This document shows positions 22,948-32,824 of a stretch of 64,000 nt of DNA, piece by piece. Location of the stretch: positions 292,740-356,739 of the forward strand of contig NZ_JH597770.1 in NCBI RefSeq assembly GCF_000243315.1, written 5' to 3'. Within the stretch, counting starts at the first letter, position 1. Every line of letters starts with the position of its first letter. The notes beneath the pieces were generated by a model that searched no databases, was not told the DNA's origin, and saw only the letters and a list, made by a program, of their open reading frames with translations. This stretch comes from Metallosphaera yellowstonensis MK1. GTDB taxonomy: Archaea; Thermoproteota; Thermoprotei_A; Sulfolobales; Sulfolobaceae. A program made the translations under genes and the position numbers.

Positions 22948-24285
22948 ATGGACATGCATCCATGGCTCCCAAACCTGAACCAAATACGTCAAATGTTAGA
23001 CGTCATAGGGATCAACGATGTCGATGAACTATTTTACGACATACCTCAAGATATACTCCTGGAAAGTCCAGTAGAGGTAGGTTACAATAAACCGTTGTCA
23101 GAAGAGGAGATAAGGCAAAGGCTCGAACAGGTGAAACAAAAAAACAGGAAACTCAAGTACCCTCCTTTCCTAGGTGGGGGGGCTTGTCAACATAGCGTTC
23201 CTTCAGTTGTCAAGTTTATCATTTCTAGGTCGGAGTTTTACACCGCCTACACTCCTTATCAACCCGAGATAAATCAAGGCCTACTACAAGCTCTCTTTGA
23301 GTATCAGAGTCTTATTGCGGAACTATTGGAGATGGAAGTCGTTAACTCCTCCCACTACGATTGGGGGAGCAGTTTAGCGGAGGCAATAATGATGGGGTTG
23401 AGGATCAACAGCAGGAAAAAAGTTCTATTACCTAAATCCATTAATCCTCTCCACAAGCAGGTTGTTGAAACCTGGCTAGCTGGAAAGGAAGTTAACCTAG
23501 TTGAGATCCCAGTGGACCAGGAGGGTAGAATGGACCTTGACTTCTTGGACAAACTCGACCCCACGGAAGTCTCCTCTATTTATGTACAACAACCAAATTA
23601 TTTCGGAGTATGGGAGACAGAAATGGAATACATAGCTGACTGGGCCAGAAAGCACAATATAGTAAGCGTGGCAGGAGTGAGTCCGATCTCACTGGCCCTG
23701 GTGAAGTCACCTGGAGAACTGGGTTACGATATAGCTGTGGGAGACGGACAGGAATTGGGAATACCACTCAACTTTGGCGGACCATACACTGGTATATTCG
23801 CCACAAGAATGGACATGAAGCTGGTGAGGCAAATGCCCGGTAGAATCGTGGGTATGACTGAAGACGTTAAGGGGGAGAGAGGGTTCACACTGATACTCCA
23901 GACCAGGGAACAATTCGCAAGGAGAGAGAAGGCCACATCTAACATCACCACCAACGAGGCACTAGTTGCCATAGCCAATGCGGTGTTCCTTTCCTTGCTG
24001 GGAAAGGACGGCCTAAGGGAACTGGCCGAGGAAGTATACAAGAGAAGTCACTACGCTGCGAAGAAGATGGAGCTGGTTGGAAAGAGAAAATGGAGATCTG
24101 ACTTCTTCGAAGAATTCGTAATGAGCTTTGAAAAGGAATACAATAAAATTCACCTTCACCTATTAAATAAAGGAATTCACGGAGGATTGAAGCTTGGGCC
24201 CAACGAGGCTCTCTTCTGTGTAACCGAGGTTCATAGTAAGGAAGCTATAGACGAACTGGTGGAAAGTATTGGAGAGGTGATATAG
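22948..24285 (+). CDS. gcvPA: Glycine dehydrogenase (decarboxylating) subunit 1
   Basis: The 445-residue N-terminal half of the split P protein, as usual in archaea. Start is ATG 22948, or 22954 two codons on. Family stretches include FLGGGACQHSVPSVVKFIIS, YTAYTPYQPEINQGLLQALF, VGDGQELGIPLNFGGPYTG and EKATSNITTNEAL. It lacks the PLP lysine, which is in subunit 2. The next gene follows without a gap. Confidence 0.96.
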   Translation: MDMHPWLPNLNQIRQMLDVIGINDVDELFYDIPQDILLESPVEVGYNKPLSEEEIRQRLEQVKQKNRKLKYPPFLGGGACQHSVPSVVKFIISRSEFYTAYTPYQPEINQGLLQALFEYQSLIAELLEMEVVNSSHYDWGSSLAEAIMMGLRINSRKKVLLPKSINPLHKQVVETWLAGKEVNLVEIPVDQEGRMDLDFLDKLDPTEVSSIYVQQPNYFGVWETEMEYIADWARKHNIVSVAGVSPISLALVKSPGELGYDIAVGDGQELGIPLNFGGPYTGIFATRMDMKLVRQMPGRIVGMTEDVKGERGFTLILQTREQFARREKATSNITTNEALVAIANAVFLSLLGKDGLRELAEEVYKRSHYAAKKMELVGKRKWRSDFFEEFVMSFEKEYNKIHLHLLNKGIHGGLKLGPNEALFCVTEVHSKEAIDELVESIGEVI

Positions 24286-25794
24286 ATGTGGAGACAGGCC
24301 AAATGGGATGAACCCCTCATTACGGAGTACAGAGGTACGGGAAGAATAGGTTTCATGGTACCAAAGGAGGATATAGAAGTTACCATAGAAATACCGGAGA
24401 AAATAAGGAGAAGAAATGACCCAGAACTCCCACAGCTCAGCGAACTCGAGGTGACCAGACATTTCTTGAGGCTCTCCCAGATGAGCTTCGGCGTGGACTT
24501 AGGGATGATGCCGTTAGGATCATGTACGATGAAATATAATCCAAAAATTGAGGAGGATTCTGCGAGAATAGCTGAGAATTATCATCCCCTTCAGGACGAG
24601 ACAACCGTTCAAGGAAACCTAGAAGTCATCTATGAAATGCAGAGGTGGCTTGCAAGGTTAACAGGAATGGAGGAGTGTAGCTTGCAGGTTCCCGCAGGAT
24701 CCGCAGGGGAATTCGCTGGAATCCTGATGATAAGGAAGTACCACAAGGAGTTTAACAGGGTTAGAACTGAGATGCTCGTTGCAGATACTGCTCATGGAAC
24801 TAACCCAGCCAGTGCAGCCATGGGAGGCTTCAAGGTCATTTACATCAAGTCTAACAGTGAAGGTCTGGTTGACCTGGAGACACTAAAGGGGGTAATCGGT
24901 GAGAACGTCGCAGGATTCATGCTCACAAATCCCAACACGTTGGGACTCTTTGAAGAGAACATAAAGAAAATAGCTGAACTTGTTCATTTAGTAGATGGGA
25001 TATTATATTACGATGGAGCAAACCTAAACGGGATACTGGGGATTGCAAGACCAGGAGACATGGGATTTGACATAATTCACCTTAATCTACATAAAACATT
25101 TGGAGTTCCCCATGGAGGGGGAGGACCAGGGGCAGGTGCCATATGCGCCAACAGGAAAATGAAGGATTACCTACCCCCTTATGTCAGTAGGGAAGGCGAT
25201 GTGTACAGGTTCGTCTCCCCTCCTAAATCAATAGGGAGAATGTCGGTTTTTCACGGCAATTTCGGCAACGTGCTTAGGGCCTATGCCTACATACTGGGTC
25301 TTGGGACCGATGGGATATCCATGGTAGGTAGAATGAGTACTTTGGCGACAAATTACCTTATCTCGAAGTTAAGAGACGTAAGAGGTCTAGATCTCATAGC
25401 CCCTCATAGGTTCAGGAAACATGAAGTGGTGTTCAGTGCTAAAAGACTAAAGGAGGAGACAGGTGTGACCGCCTTCGATATAGCCAAAGCATTATTGGAC
25501 AGGGGATTCTATGCTCCGACTATTTACTTCCCCGGAATAATAGAGGAAGCTTTAATGATAGAACCTACTGAGACCGAACCGGTTGAGGTCCTAGACGCCT
25601 TTGCAGACGCATTAAAGGAAATAGTAGATCTAGCCTACAAGGACCCCTCCGCTCTCATGAACTCACCAGTGAATACCTCTGTAGGAAGGTTGGATCAGGT
25701 TAAGGCCAACCATCCCTCCACCTTAACTCCCAGCTACAGGGTGCTCAAGCAGATCAAAAATCAGATAAGAGACGAGAGTAGGATCGAGAGATAG
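24286..25794 (+). CDS. gcvPB: Glycine dehydrogenase (decarboxylating) subunit 2
   Basis: The 502-residue PLP-binding half of the P protein decarboxylates glycine and passes the aminomethyl group to GcvH. MPLGSCTMKYNPK marks the N-terminal part. The PLP lysine is in HLNLHKTFGVPHGGGGPGAG (about K269). The C-terminal 34 bases overlap the end of the signal peptidase gene on the other strand, a tail-to-tail overlap of coding sequence. Confidence 0.96.
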   Translation: MWRQAKWDEPLITEYRGTGRIGFMVPKEDIEVTIEIPEKIRRRNDPELPQLSELEVTRHFLRLSQMSFGVDLGMMPLGSCTMKYNPKIEEDSARIAENYHPLQDETTVQGNLEVIYEMQRWLARLTGMEECSLQVPAGSAGEFAGILMIRKYHKEFNRVRTEMLVADTAHGTNPASAAMGGFKVIYIKSNSEGLVDLETLKGVIGENVAGFMLTNPNTLGLFEENIKKIAELVHLVDGILYYDGANLNGILGIARPGDMGFDIIHLNLHKTFGVPHGGGGPGAGAICANRKMKDYLPPYVSREGDVYRFVSPPKSIGRMSVFHGNFGNVLRAYAYILGLGTDGISMVGRMSTLATNYLISKLRDVRGLDLIAPHRFRKHEVVFSAKRLKEETGVTAFDIAKALLDRGFYAPTIYFPGIIEEALMIEPTETEPVEVLDAFADALKEIVDLAYKDPSALMNSPVNTSVGRLDQVKANHPSTLTPSYRVLKQIKNQIRDESRIER

Positions 25795-26180
25795 CCCAAG
25801 TAGGGGATAGAGATCACATATCCCCCCACATTAATCACTTTTCCTATTACGTACTGTGAAGGAACACCATAAGGCGGCTCCAGCCCTATGCGATTATCTG
25901 GCTCTGGATTAGATATTTTATCAACACCCTGAGTGATATAAAAACCGTTGCTAGCCTCAATGACCCTGTGAATCACGTACGTGTGAAGCTGTGGTGACTT
26001 ATATATGATTATAGAGTCATAGTGTATATTTGTTGGGGATCCGTAAAAGGTGAGTGCACCATTCTGTAATACTGGATACATGGAGACTCCCTCCACGCTG
26101 GCAGAACTCACCAGGTTGGAGAAGAAGACGATGTAGACTAACGCTATGAAAAGAATTATTGCGATATCACTCTTCTTCAT
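25761..26180 (-). CDS. Signal peptidase I (archaeal Sec11 type)
   Basis: The 139-residue membrane protease has an N-terminal anchor (IAIILFIALVYIVFFSNLVS). The catalytic Ser is in VEGVSMYPVLQNG (~S35), the archaeal His in YVIHRVIEA (~H71) and the Asp pair in ITQGVDKISNPEPDN. A second hydrophobic stretch closes the C-terminus. It removes signal peptides outside the cell membrane. It overlaps the zinc-ribbon gene upstream by 14 bases and gcvPB downstream by 34. Confidence 0.9.
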   Translation of the reverse strand: MKKSDIAIILFIALVYIVFFSNLVSSASVEGVSMYPVLQNGALTFYGSPTNIHYDSIIIYKSPQLHTYVIHRVIEASNGFYITQGVDKISNPEPDNRIGLEPPYGVPSQYVIGKVINVGGYVISIPYLGYLSILLSSLI

Positions 26181-26487
26181 CTATGTCACCTAGGTCAAGC
26201 TCTATTATCTCCCCCTCTTCCTCTCGTTGCTCCGCCTTCTGTTCTCCAAACTTCTTTACTCCCTTCTTACCTTCCACCTCTACTCCAGTGCCCCCGGCTC
26301 TTATTTTTGACACGACGGCCCTCCATCTATGACCACAATTGGGACATTCATAGGAGCCCATAACCGTTATGGTTATCCTACCGTAAGCGTCGGGAAGTGG
26401 AGAGACCAGGTTCCAAGTCTTTAACGGTTTATCTACCTTGGCTCCACAGTTTGGACAAACGTCTGGCTCCTTTTGCTTCTTGGGCAT
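26167..26487 (-). CDS. Zinc-ribbon protein with acidic tail, unknown
   Basis: The 106-residue protein has one rubredoxin-like knuckle pair: CPNCGAK (residues ~12-18) and CPNCGHRWRAVVSKIRAGGT (~49-68), with a beta sheet between. The C-terminus is very acidic (EIIELDLGDIDEEE). Such small ribbons are often linked to transcription or chromatin, but I recognise no named family. It is co-transcribed with the signal peptidase. Confidence 0.75.
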   Translation of the reverse strand: MPKKQKEPDVCPNCGAKVDKPLKTWNLVSPLPDAYGRITITVMGSYECPNCGHRWRAVVSKIRAGGTGVEVEGKKGVKKFGEQKAEQREEEGEIIELDLGDIDEEE

Positions 26488-26492
26488 ACGTG

Positions 26493-26798
26493 TTATATGA
26501 AGGTCAGCAGTTTAAAAATAAGTATTGTAACGACTGGAACGAGCAGGAAAATAATTCCATTATAGATATATTTATATCTATGTTTTATTATAAGTAAATA
26601 GCCGACTAGATTTATCATAAGAAGGACTAGGAGTACTACTAAATCAGAATAGAAAAATGGATAAGAGGCCAGAAATGGAGCTGTCACCCATGTGACTAGA
26701 AAGGCGACTTCGTTGCTTAGCTTGCCTCTCAAAAGTCTGTAATAGAGAGGAGAAAGGATACCATAAACAATGAAAACGGCTATGGGTAACAATGACAT
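26493..26798 (-). CDS. Small membrane protein, unknown
   Basis: The 101-residue protein has three or four hydrophobic helices: LLPIAVFIVYGILSPLYY, VAFLVTWVTAPFLASYPFFY, DLVVLLVLLMINLVGYLLII and IIFLLVPVVTILIFKLL. It sits upstream of the zinc-ribbon and signal-peptidase genes on the same strand, 5 bases apart, and is probably first in that operon. It is divergent from enolase. Confidence 0.65.
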   Translation of the reverse strand: MSLLPIAVFIVYGILSPLYYRLLRGKLSNEVAFLVTWVTAPFLASYPFFYSDLVVLLVLLMINLVGYLLIIKHRYKYIYNGIIFLLVPVVTILIFKLLTFI

Positions 26799-26833
26799 TT
26801 ATACCTCCTATGTCATAATCTGGACGAGTTTAT

Positions 26834-28087
26834 ATGATGAGTGATTTGTCCATATTTGATCTCAAGGGTTTTGAGATAATAGACTCTAGAGGGAACTTTA
26901 CTGTTAGGGCAAAGGTTAAGTTAGGTTGCGGTGTTACGGCCACCGGGGACGCTCCAGCTGGGGCCTCTAAGGGATCGAGGGAAGTAGTGGAACTCCGGGA
27001 TGAGCGTGGGTCTGTGGAGATGGCAGTGAAATCAATCAATTACTACATCTCCCCTGCACTCATAGGGATGGACTCGAAGTTCCAAACCACCGTAGATAAG
27101 GTTTTAATAAATTTAGATGGAACAGAGAATAAGTCAAGACTCGGTGCCAATGCGATGGTGGCTACATCCATAGCGGTGAGTAAGGCAGCCTCACTGGCCT
27201 TGGGGGTAGAAACGTTCATGCATCTAGGCGGTTCAGGGCCACATATCATTCCAGTTCCATTAATGAACATCCTCAACGGAGGACTTCACGCTGGTAACAA
27301 CTTGAAAATACAAGAGTTCATGATAATTCCCGTAGGTTTTGATACCCTTAAGGAAGCGCTCTCAGCTTCATTAGTAATATATAAGGCACTGAAGTCCCTA
27401 GTTACGGAGAAGTACGGGAAGATTTATACGGCGGTAGGGGATGAGGGAGGAATCTCTCCACCCCTTAGTAAAACTGAAGATGCATTGGAACTGGTCCACT
27501 CCGCAGTGAAGAGGTCAGGATACGAGGATAAGGTACTGCTGGGTTTAGATGCGGCAGCATCGAATTTTTATAATAAAAAAGAAGATAAATACGAGATAGA
27601 TGGTAACTCTAAAACTCGACAGGAAATGATAGACTTCTATGTATCCCTAAAGGATCGCTATCCGCTCTTATACGTTGAGGATCCCTTTGAGGAGAATGAC
27701 TTTAAGAGCTTTACTGAGCTCCAGAGCAAAATGAAGGGAGTTCTAGTATCCGGTGATGATATCTACACTACTAACGTGAAATACTTAACTAAGGGAATAG
27801 AGTCAGGTGCAACAAAGGCTGTAATAGTGAAAGTCAACCAGATAGGCACAATAACTGAAGCCATGGAGTTCGTGAACTTAGCCAAGAGACATTCCATTAA
27901 AACTGCGATAAGTCACAGAAGCGGGGAAACAGAGGACAGCTTCATAGCGGACTTAGCAGTGGCTGTCAACAGTGAATTCATAAAGACTGGGGCACCAGCT
28001 AGAGGAGAAAGGACATCCAAATACAATAGACTTTTAGAAATAGAGAAAGAATTTGGATTTGAATATATGGGGAAGAAATTAGCTTGA
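26834..28087 (+). CDS. eno: Enolase
   Basis: The 417-residue enzyme makes phosphoenolpyruvate from 2-phosphoglycerate. Landmarks: [34 protein letters not shown], the metal ligands in [10 protein letters not shown] and [21 protein letters not shown], and the catalytic lysine in [11 protein letters not shown] with [10 protein letters not shown] near the end. Two ATGs (26834, 26837) start it; GTTTATATG lies just upstream. It stands alone between a divergent and a convergent gene. Confidence 0.97.
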   Translation: MMSDLSIFDLKGFEIIDSRGNFTVRAKVKLGCGVTATGDAPAGASKGSREVVELRDERGSVEMAVKSINYYISPALIGMDSKFQTTVDKVLINLDGTENKSRLGANAMVATSIAVSKAASLALGVETFMHLGGSGPHIIPVPLMNILNGGLHAGNNLKIQEFMIIPVGFDTLKEALSASLVIYKALKSLVTEKYGKIYTAVGDEGGISPPLSKTEDALELVHSAVKRSGYEDKVLLGLDAAASNFYNKKEDKYEIDGNSKTRQEMIDFYVSLKDRYPLLYVEDPFEENDFKSFTELQSKMKGVLVSGDDIYTTNVKYLTKGIESGATKAVIVKVNQIGTITEAMEFVNLAKRHSIKTAISHRSGETEDSFIADLAVAVNSEFIKTGAPARGERTSKYNRLLEIEKEFGFEYMGKKLA

Positions 28088-28089
28088 TG

Positions 28090-28386
28090 TTAAGGCAAAA
28101 TTATCCCAATTATTACCAGCGCTAGAGCGACTAACATAAGGAACAGTATGAATTGCTTAGTGGTCATATGTGGTACTACCTTAGCGACCTTGAATAGACC
28201 GTAAACTATCCCACCGAACGCTACTAACATTAAGACTATTATCCCCACAGCAACTAGAGCCATCGAGAGCGGCTCCGCGTTGAAGTTGACCGAGTGGAAT
28301 ATCTTAGAGGTTACGTTGAGTACTGTTTGCAGTGTCATGATCAGTGAGTTACTTCTGTGGGAAACTTTATTTGAATTTCCACTCAA
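28090..28386 (-). CDS. Two-helix membrane protein, unknown
   Basis: A 98-residue protein with a Ser/Asn-rich N-terminus and two membrane helices, ALVAVGIIVLMLVAFGGIVY and FILFLMLVALALVIIGIILP. The layout resembles the small hydrophobic proteins often found next to the crenarchaeal cdv locus, but I cannot name it. It is convergent with enolase and divergent from cdvA. Confidence 0.6.
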   Translation of the reverse strand: MSGNSNKVSHRSNSLIMTLQTVLNVTSKIFHSVNFNAEPLSMALVAVGIIVLMLVAFGGIVYGLFKVAKVVPHMTTKQFILFLMLVALALVIIGIILP

Positions 28387-28508
28387 TACTACCTTGCAGG
28401 ATGATGAAGGTTAAAAGCGCGTAAATGGTGAAGAGAGACCGCTTCTGACGGGCACTAAGCCTTATAAACAAAACGATGGATAACTAATTCTTTTGAGGAG
28501 TATTACCT

Positions 28509-29228
28509 ATGGCAATATCGTTTGAGAGTTTGATGAAATTTATAGGGCAGAAAGTTAAGGACCCGTACGGAAGGGAAGTAGGACACTTAGTTCACGTCTA
28601 CACCGAAGTAGACGGAACTGTAACCGGTGTTGAGGTAGCGTACGGTAACTCCTTCAGCACACTGGAACCATATAGAATAAGTATAGAAAGGGAAAATCTA
28701 ATTGTACTTCCTGACTGGAAGGCAGAGTCCATGAGATCGCTTCTACAAATGGAGAAGATACGTAAGAGACAGAGAGCATTAGAGGAATTGTATGCAAAAC
28801 AAGAAATCCCTAAGTCTTCCTACGACGATATGAAGAGAAAATTGGACAGTGAAATGGTGAAGTTGAGAGACGAGTATGCGAAAATTAAGAGTAAGTTGAA
28901 GTCCAGGCTGAACGAAGTGGAGGATCAATTGACTCAGATTGACAGGGCAACAATAGCAGTTAAGATGAGCTACATAGCCGCAGAATTATCTGAGACTGCG
29001 TATAAAAATTCTATAGAGATCTTGAGGCAGGCTAAGGAAAGCTATACCTTGGAAAAGGACGATATAAGAAAAACTATGGAGAAACTGGACCTCACAGATA
29101 AGGAGGGAGGGCTTGATATAAAAGCACCAGGGTCAATGATAGGATCTTCCGAGTCTTCCCAGAAGACCGAGACACCTAAATCGGAAATACCAACACCAAT
29201 ACCTGTAAGGGTAATAAATACTCTTTGA
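28509..29228 (+). CDS. cdvA: CdvA, cell-division protein
   Basis: The 239-residue, Crenarchaeota-specific division protein binds membrane and DNA and recruits the ESCRT-III protein CdvB to mid-cell. An N-terminal PRC-barrel-like domain (residues ~5-70, [20 protein letters not shown]) is followed by a long coiled coil (~75-200). A Ser/Pro-rich linker leads to the C-terminal peptide [10 protein letters not shown], the part that docks in the CdvB winged helix. CTTATAAACA at 28460-28469 is a likely TATA box; GAGGAG precedes the ATG. Confidence 0.96.
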   Translation: MAISFESLMKFIGQKVKDPYGREVGHLVHVYTEVDGTVTGVEVAYGNSFSTLEPYRISIERENLIVLPDWKAESMRSLLQMEKIRKRQRALEELYAKQEIPKSSYDDMKRKLDSEMVKLRDEYAKIKSKLKSRLNEVEDQLTQIDRATIAVKMSYIAAELSETAYKNSIEILRQAKESYTLEKDDIRKTMEKLDLTDKEGGLDIKAPGSMIGSSESSQKTETPKSEIPTPIPVRVINTL

Positions 29229-29246
29229 CGAATCTAGTGAAATAGG

Positions 29247-30047
29247 ATGAAGTTAAACTTACCACTTTTCTTTGGCAATGGAGGAAAGAAGAGAAAGGAA
29301 GACCTCGCTTACAGGATAACTGAAATCTCCATCAAGCTGAAGGATCAGCAGGATAAGCTAGATGAGGCCATGAGAAGACTCAAGGAGAGGGACAGGGAAC
29401 TCTTCGATAAGGCGGTAAGGTCTCAAATGAATGGGGAAACTGCTAGAGCTACAATTTATGCACAAGAAATATCTGATATAAGAAAGATGATGAAGACGAT
29501 GTACACTGCATATCTAGCCATAGAGAAGGTGAGGCTTAAACTGGATACGGTACAGGAGCTACAGGGGGTCTCGTTAGTCCTATTGCCAGTCGCTAAGATA
29601 TTAGGAGATCTTAAGGAGCACATAAGGGGTTTAGCTCCAGAGGTCGCCATAGCCCTTGATTCCATAACCAGCAGTGTCAATAGTATTGCAGTGGAGACCG
29701 GGGCTGCAGTTCCTGACAGGACCTTGACTCCAGCGTTAGACGAACAGGCAAGGAAGATCTTAGATGAAGCCCAGAGAACTGCAGAAGCCAAGGTGAAAGA
29801 GATGCTTCCAGACTTACAGCTCCCTCATCCCCCCGCAAACGTGGATCTGCCTAGTCCACCCACTAGCAAGGAGACTAACAAGTTTAAAAACAGAATTACG
29901 GAGAAGGATATACTCAATATAATAGCCAGCCACGGGAATGTACTTGACATTAACTTCATCTCTAGGCAGTTCGGCATGGATAAAGAGGAGGTAATGTCAC
30001 TTCTAAAGACTATGGCTGAGAAGGGTCTCATAGCACTGGAGGAGTGA
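29247..30047 (+). CDS. cdvB: CdvB, ESCRT-III-like division protein
   Basis: The 266-residue protein has an ESCRT-III helical core at residues ~18-180 ([20 protein letters not shown]-type first helices, then [20 protein letters not shown]). A proline-rich MIM2-like motif ([15 protein letters not shown], ~192-206) binds the CdvC MIT domain. The C-terminal winged helix ([20 protein letters not shown]...) takes the CdvA tail. It forms the constricting division ring. It lies 18 bases after cdvA and 6 before cdvC. Confidence 0.96.
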   Translation: MKLNLPLFFGNGGKKRKEDLAYRITEISIKLKDQQDKLDEAMRRLKERDRELFDKAVRSQMNGETARATIYAQEISDIRKMMKTMYTAYLAIEKVRLKLDTVQELQGVSLVLLPVAKILGDLKEHIRGLAPEVAIALDSITSSVNSIAVETGAAVPDRTLTPALDEQARKILDEAQRTAEAKVKEMLPDLQLPHPPANVDLPSPPTSKETNKFKNRITEKDILNIIASHGNVLDINFISRQFGMDKEEVMSLLKTMAEKGLIALEE

Positions 30048-30053
30048 TAGTAA

Positions 30054-31166
30054 TTGAGCGGACAAGTGCTTCTCGAGGAGATGGCTAGGAAATACGCCAT
30101 AGCTGCTGTAAGGGCTGACAAGGAGGGTAGGAGAGAGGATGCCATTTCTAATTATAGAAAGGCTATAGAGGTGCTAACGCAAATTGTAACCCTTTACCCA
30201 GATATAGTAGCTAGGAACGCCTACGAGCAGATGATAAGTGAATACAAGAGGAGACTGGAAGTGCTGACTCAGGCACTACCTGAAGGGGGAGCTAATGAAG
30301 ATGATAAGGTAGAGGAGGAGTTAGTAATGAAGGAGAAACCCAAGGTCACCTTAAGTGAGATAGTGGGCTTAGAAGACGTAAAGGAGGCGTTGAAAGAGGC
30401 TGTTATATATCCTAGTAAGAGACCTGACTTGTTCCCCCTAGGGTGGCCCAGAGGCATACTACTCTATGGTCCCCCTGGATGTGGTAAGACCATGATAGCT
30501 GCTGCGGTAGCTAATGAATTGGATTGCGAGTTCATTCACGTCGACGCTGCGTCAATAATGTCAAAATGGCTGGGAGAAGCTGAAAAAAATGTCTCCAAGG
30601 TATTTAAGACGGCCAGGGAGGTATCCAAAAAGGAGAACAAGCCTGCGATCATATTCATCGATGAATTGGATGCGCTCCTGGCCTCGTATGTTTCCGAGGT
30701 TGGAGGAGAGGCTAGGGTGAGGAATCAATTTCTCAAGGAGATGGATGGTTTGGCAGATAAGAACGAGAACACGATGGTATACGTAATAGGAGCTACTAAC
30801 AAACCGTGGAGATTAGATGAGCCATTCCTAAGGAGATTCCAGAAGAGAATTTATGTTACCCTACCAGATAAGGCACATAGGCTGGAACTACTTAGACACT
30901 ATACCTCCAAGGTCAAACTCGACCCCAACGTAAATTTGGAGGAGCTAGCTAACATGACAGAGGGATACACGGCAAGCGACATAAGGGACATAGTTCAATC
31001 AGCGCATATGAGAGTAGTCAAGGAAATGTTCGAGAGAAATCTCCACGAGCCCAGAGCAATCACCATGGAGGACTTTAAGGAAGTCCTAAGAGTGAGAAAG
31101 CCTAGTGTTAATCAAGAGATGATAAAGGCCTTCGAGGCCTGGCACGAGAAGTTCAAGGCACTGTAA
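30054..31166 (+). CDS. cdvC: CdvC, Vps4-like AAA ATPase
   Basis: The 370-residue protein probably starts at TTG 30054. The N-terminal MIT domain (residues ~5-75, [20 protein letters not shown]) binds CdvB. The AAA domain has Walker [11 protein letters not shown], Walker [12 protein letters not shown], and second region of homology [19 protein letters not shown]. It disassembles ESCRT-III polymers during division and vesicle release. It ends the cdvABC cluster. Confidence 0.96.
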   Translation: MSGQVLLEEMARKYAIAAVRADKEGRREDAISNYRKAIEVLTQIVTLYPDIVARNAYEQMISEYKRRLEVLTQALPEGGANEDDKVEEELVMKEKPKVTLSEIVGLEDVKEALKEAVIYPSKRPDLFPLGWPRGILLYGPPGCGKTMIAAAVANELDCEFIHVDAASIMSKWLGEAEKNVSKVFKTAREVSKKENKPAIIFIDELDALLASYVSEVGGEARVRNQFLKEMDGLADKNENTMVYVIGATNKPWRLDEPFLRRFQKRIYVTLPDKAHRLELLRHYTSKVKLDPNVNLEELANMTEGYTASDIRDIVQSAHMRVVKEMFERNLHEPRAITMEDFKEVLRVRKPSVNQEMIKAFEAWHEKFKAL

Positions 31167-31170
31167 TCAG

Positions 31171-31270
31171 CTACCCCAGGGTTTTCTTCACCGCTCTAAA
31201 GGCATGACTCACATCATCTCTACTCAAGTTTTTCCCAACTAGTACCTCAGTCCTTGCCCTTCTCTTTCAT
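31171..31270 (-). pseudogene. Possible frameshifted mini-gene behind cdvC
   Basis: A TATA-like GATATAAAAATCC (minus strand, ~31288-31300) lies about 25 nt before ATG 31268-31270, a classic leaderless layout. The ATG frame stops after seven codons. One base over, an open frame gives a plausible basic peptide (RRARTEVLVGKNLSRDDVSH, then AFRAVKKTLG) that ends at TAG 31171-31173. A single-base shift, from a sequencing error or mutation, would restore a ~32-residue protein. No family is recognised. Confidence 0.35.
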
Positions 31271-31377
31271 ATAGATAGTACAGAGGGATTTTTATATCAA
31301 TCTCACACACTTCCAGCGCTCAGAGACGCGGGGTGAGACTTCACATTACAAAGCTAGAATGTAGTTGGAGAGGGATC

Positions 31378-31668
31378 TCACTGAGCATTCATGGCAGAAA
31401 CCAGTTCTATCTTTCCGTTTGGAAACCTTCTCCTGACACTTATGGGAAGTAGACGAGCCTTTAGTTCCTCCTCTGCTATTCTTATAGAGCTCGAGTTTAC
31501 TAGGCCAGAACTTACTACGTCTATTAGTGGGGCCGCACCCATGGCTAATTGCAATGCCCTTGCACTCACTATTCTCGCTCTCTCATACGAAGTTAACCTC
31601 TCTCTCCAGCCAGCTACAAATGTGGGGGTCAATGGATTGATAACTGAGCCTGCCTGTTCTGATCTCAT
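31378..31668 (-). CDS. rpoK: RNA polymerase subunit Rpo6 (RpoK)
   Basis: About 96 residues from ATG 31668; a GTG at 31680 could add four. ATG 31668 suits a leaderless transcript from the TATA-like AATAAAAATT at ~31694-31703. The conserved core is SYERARIVSARALQLAMGAA and IAEEELKARLLPISVRRRFP, as in archaeal K, eukaryotic Rpb6 and bacterial omega. It anchors the clamp of the polymerase. Neighbours are unrelated. Confidence 0.93.
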   Translation of the reverse strand: MRSEQAGSVINPLTPTFVAGWRERLTSYERARIVSARALQLAMGAAPLIDVVSSGLVNSSSIRIAEEELKARLLPISVRRRFPNGKIELVSAMNAQ

Positions 31669-31702
31669 TGTAGTTGACACAATCTAAACTAACAAATAAA
31701 AA

Positions 31703-32824
31703 TTAATCGCTCCAATCTACCTCTTCCCTAAGAAACTCCGGAAGTTTGCATTCCACTGGTGGAGAAACACTCAGATCTGTTTTCAAGATGTCAGCTAGAG
31801 TGTAACTCAACCTAGATATCGCCCTGTCGTCTACGAGACCTAGTATGCCTATCCTTACTATTTTGTCCCTTAGCTCCCCGATTCCACCAGAAATCTCTAT
31901 GCCTCTCTTTTCTAACTCTTGGATCAACGTCTTGGGAGATATGGGTGGAACCCCAGCTACCACTGTATTTGAAAAGTTACTTTCGTTACCCAAAAGTCTG
32001 AAATTCATCTCTGATGTGATCTTCCTCAGGAATCTGGCACAAGCATCGTGACGTCTCCATCTGTTCTCTATACCTTCTCTCTCCAATAATCTTGCAGCCT
32101 CCAGTGTAGCGAAGAACGCCCCAACAGCAGGAGTGAATGGAGTCTCACGTTTGTCCTGAAACCTCAGATGAAGCTTTACATTAAGGTAGTTGGGAACATC
32201 TTCCTGGAGTTCTTCAACACCTTGTTTAGAAAGGGCCACGAAGCCTACCCCAGGAACCGAAGCTAAGGCCTTCTGGCTTCCTGTAGCTATTCCGTCTATT
32301 TTCCACTCGTCTACTCTTATCTCATACGCAGCGAAACCTGAGACTGAATCGACTAGAACCTTCATTCCTCTTGACTTTGCCAGTCCCACGATACCTTTGA
32401 GGTCTCTGAAAGCTATGCCGGTACTGGTTTCGTTGTGAACAAACGCTATAGCAGAAGCGTCCTTGTTCTCGTCAAGTATGGACTTAAACTCTTCGAGGGT
32501 GAAACTTCCACCAAAGGGCTTCCTGTAGACCTTAGGAGCTGTTCCCCTCTTGATCACTGAGTCAAGTAACCTCTCGCTGAACTCCCCGTAGCTTAGCACT
32601 ATAATGTTCTCCCCCTTCTTCAGGAGTGAAAACACCATGGATTCTACAGCGAGGGTGCCAGATCCCGTAAGGAGGGAAACCCTTGAGGCTCCGAAGTGCT
32701 TCCGCATGAGTTCCTCCAGTTCACCCACTACCTTTCTGAACCTGTCTGATCTATGGTTCATGACTATTGTGGACTTCATCGCCACGCTCTTGGGAACGTT
32801 CACAGGACCTGGAATAAGCATCAA
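31703..32824 (-). CDS. Class V aminotransferase (alanine-glyoxylate / serine-pyruvate type)
   Basis: This 373-residue PLP enzyme has the class V pattern: [20 protein letters not shown] at the start, [19 protein letters not shown], and PLP lysine in [19 protein letters not shown]. Its start overlaps the 3-phosphoglycerate dehydrogenase gene by 4 bases. In several archaea this pair makes serine, the aminotransferase taking the place of SerC; that is inferred from the pairing. A glyoxylate role is the alternative. Confidence 0.88.
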   Translation of the reverse strand: MMLIPGPVNVPKSVAMKSTIVMNHRSDRFRKVVGELEELMRKHFGASRVSLLTGSGTLAVESMVFSLLKKGENIIVLSYGEFSERLLDSVIKRGTAPKVYRKPFGGSFTLEEFKSILDENKDASAIAFVHNETSTGIAFRDLKGIVGLAKSRGMKVLVDSVSGFAAYEIRVDEWKIDGIATGSQKALASVPGVGFVALSKQGVEELQEDVPNYLNVKLHLRFQDKRETPFTPAVGAFFATLEAARLLEREGIENRWRRHDACARFLRKITSEMNFRLLGNESNFSNTVVAGVPPISPKTLIQELEKRGIEISGGIGELRDKIVRIGILGLVDDRAISRLSYTLADILKTDLSVSPPVECKLPEFLREEVDWSD

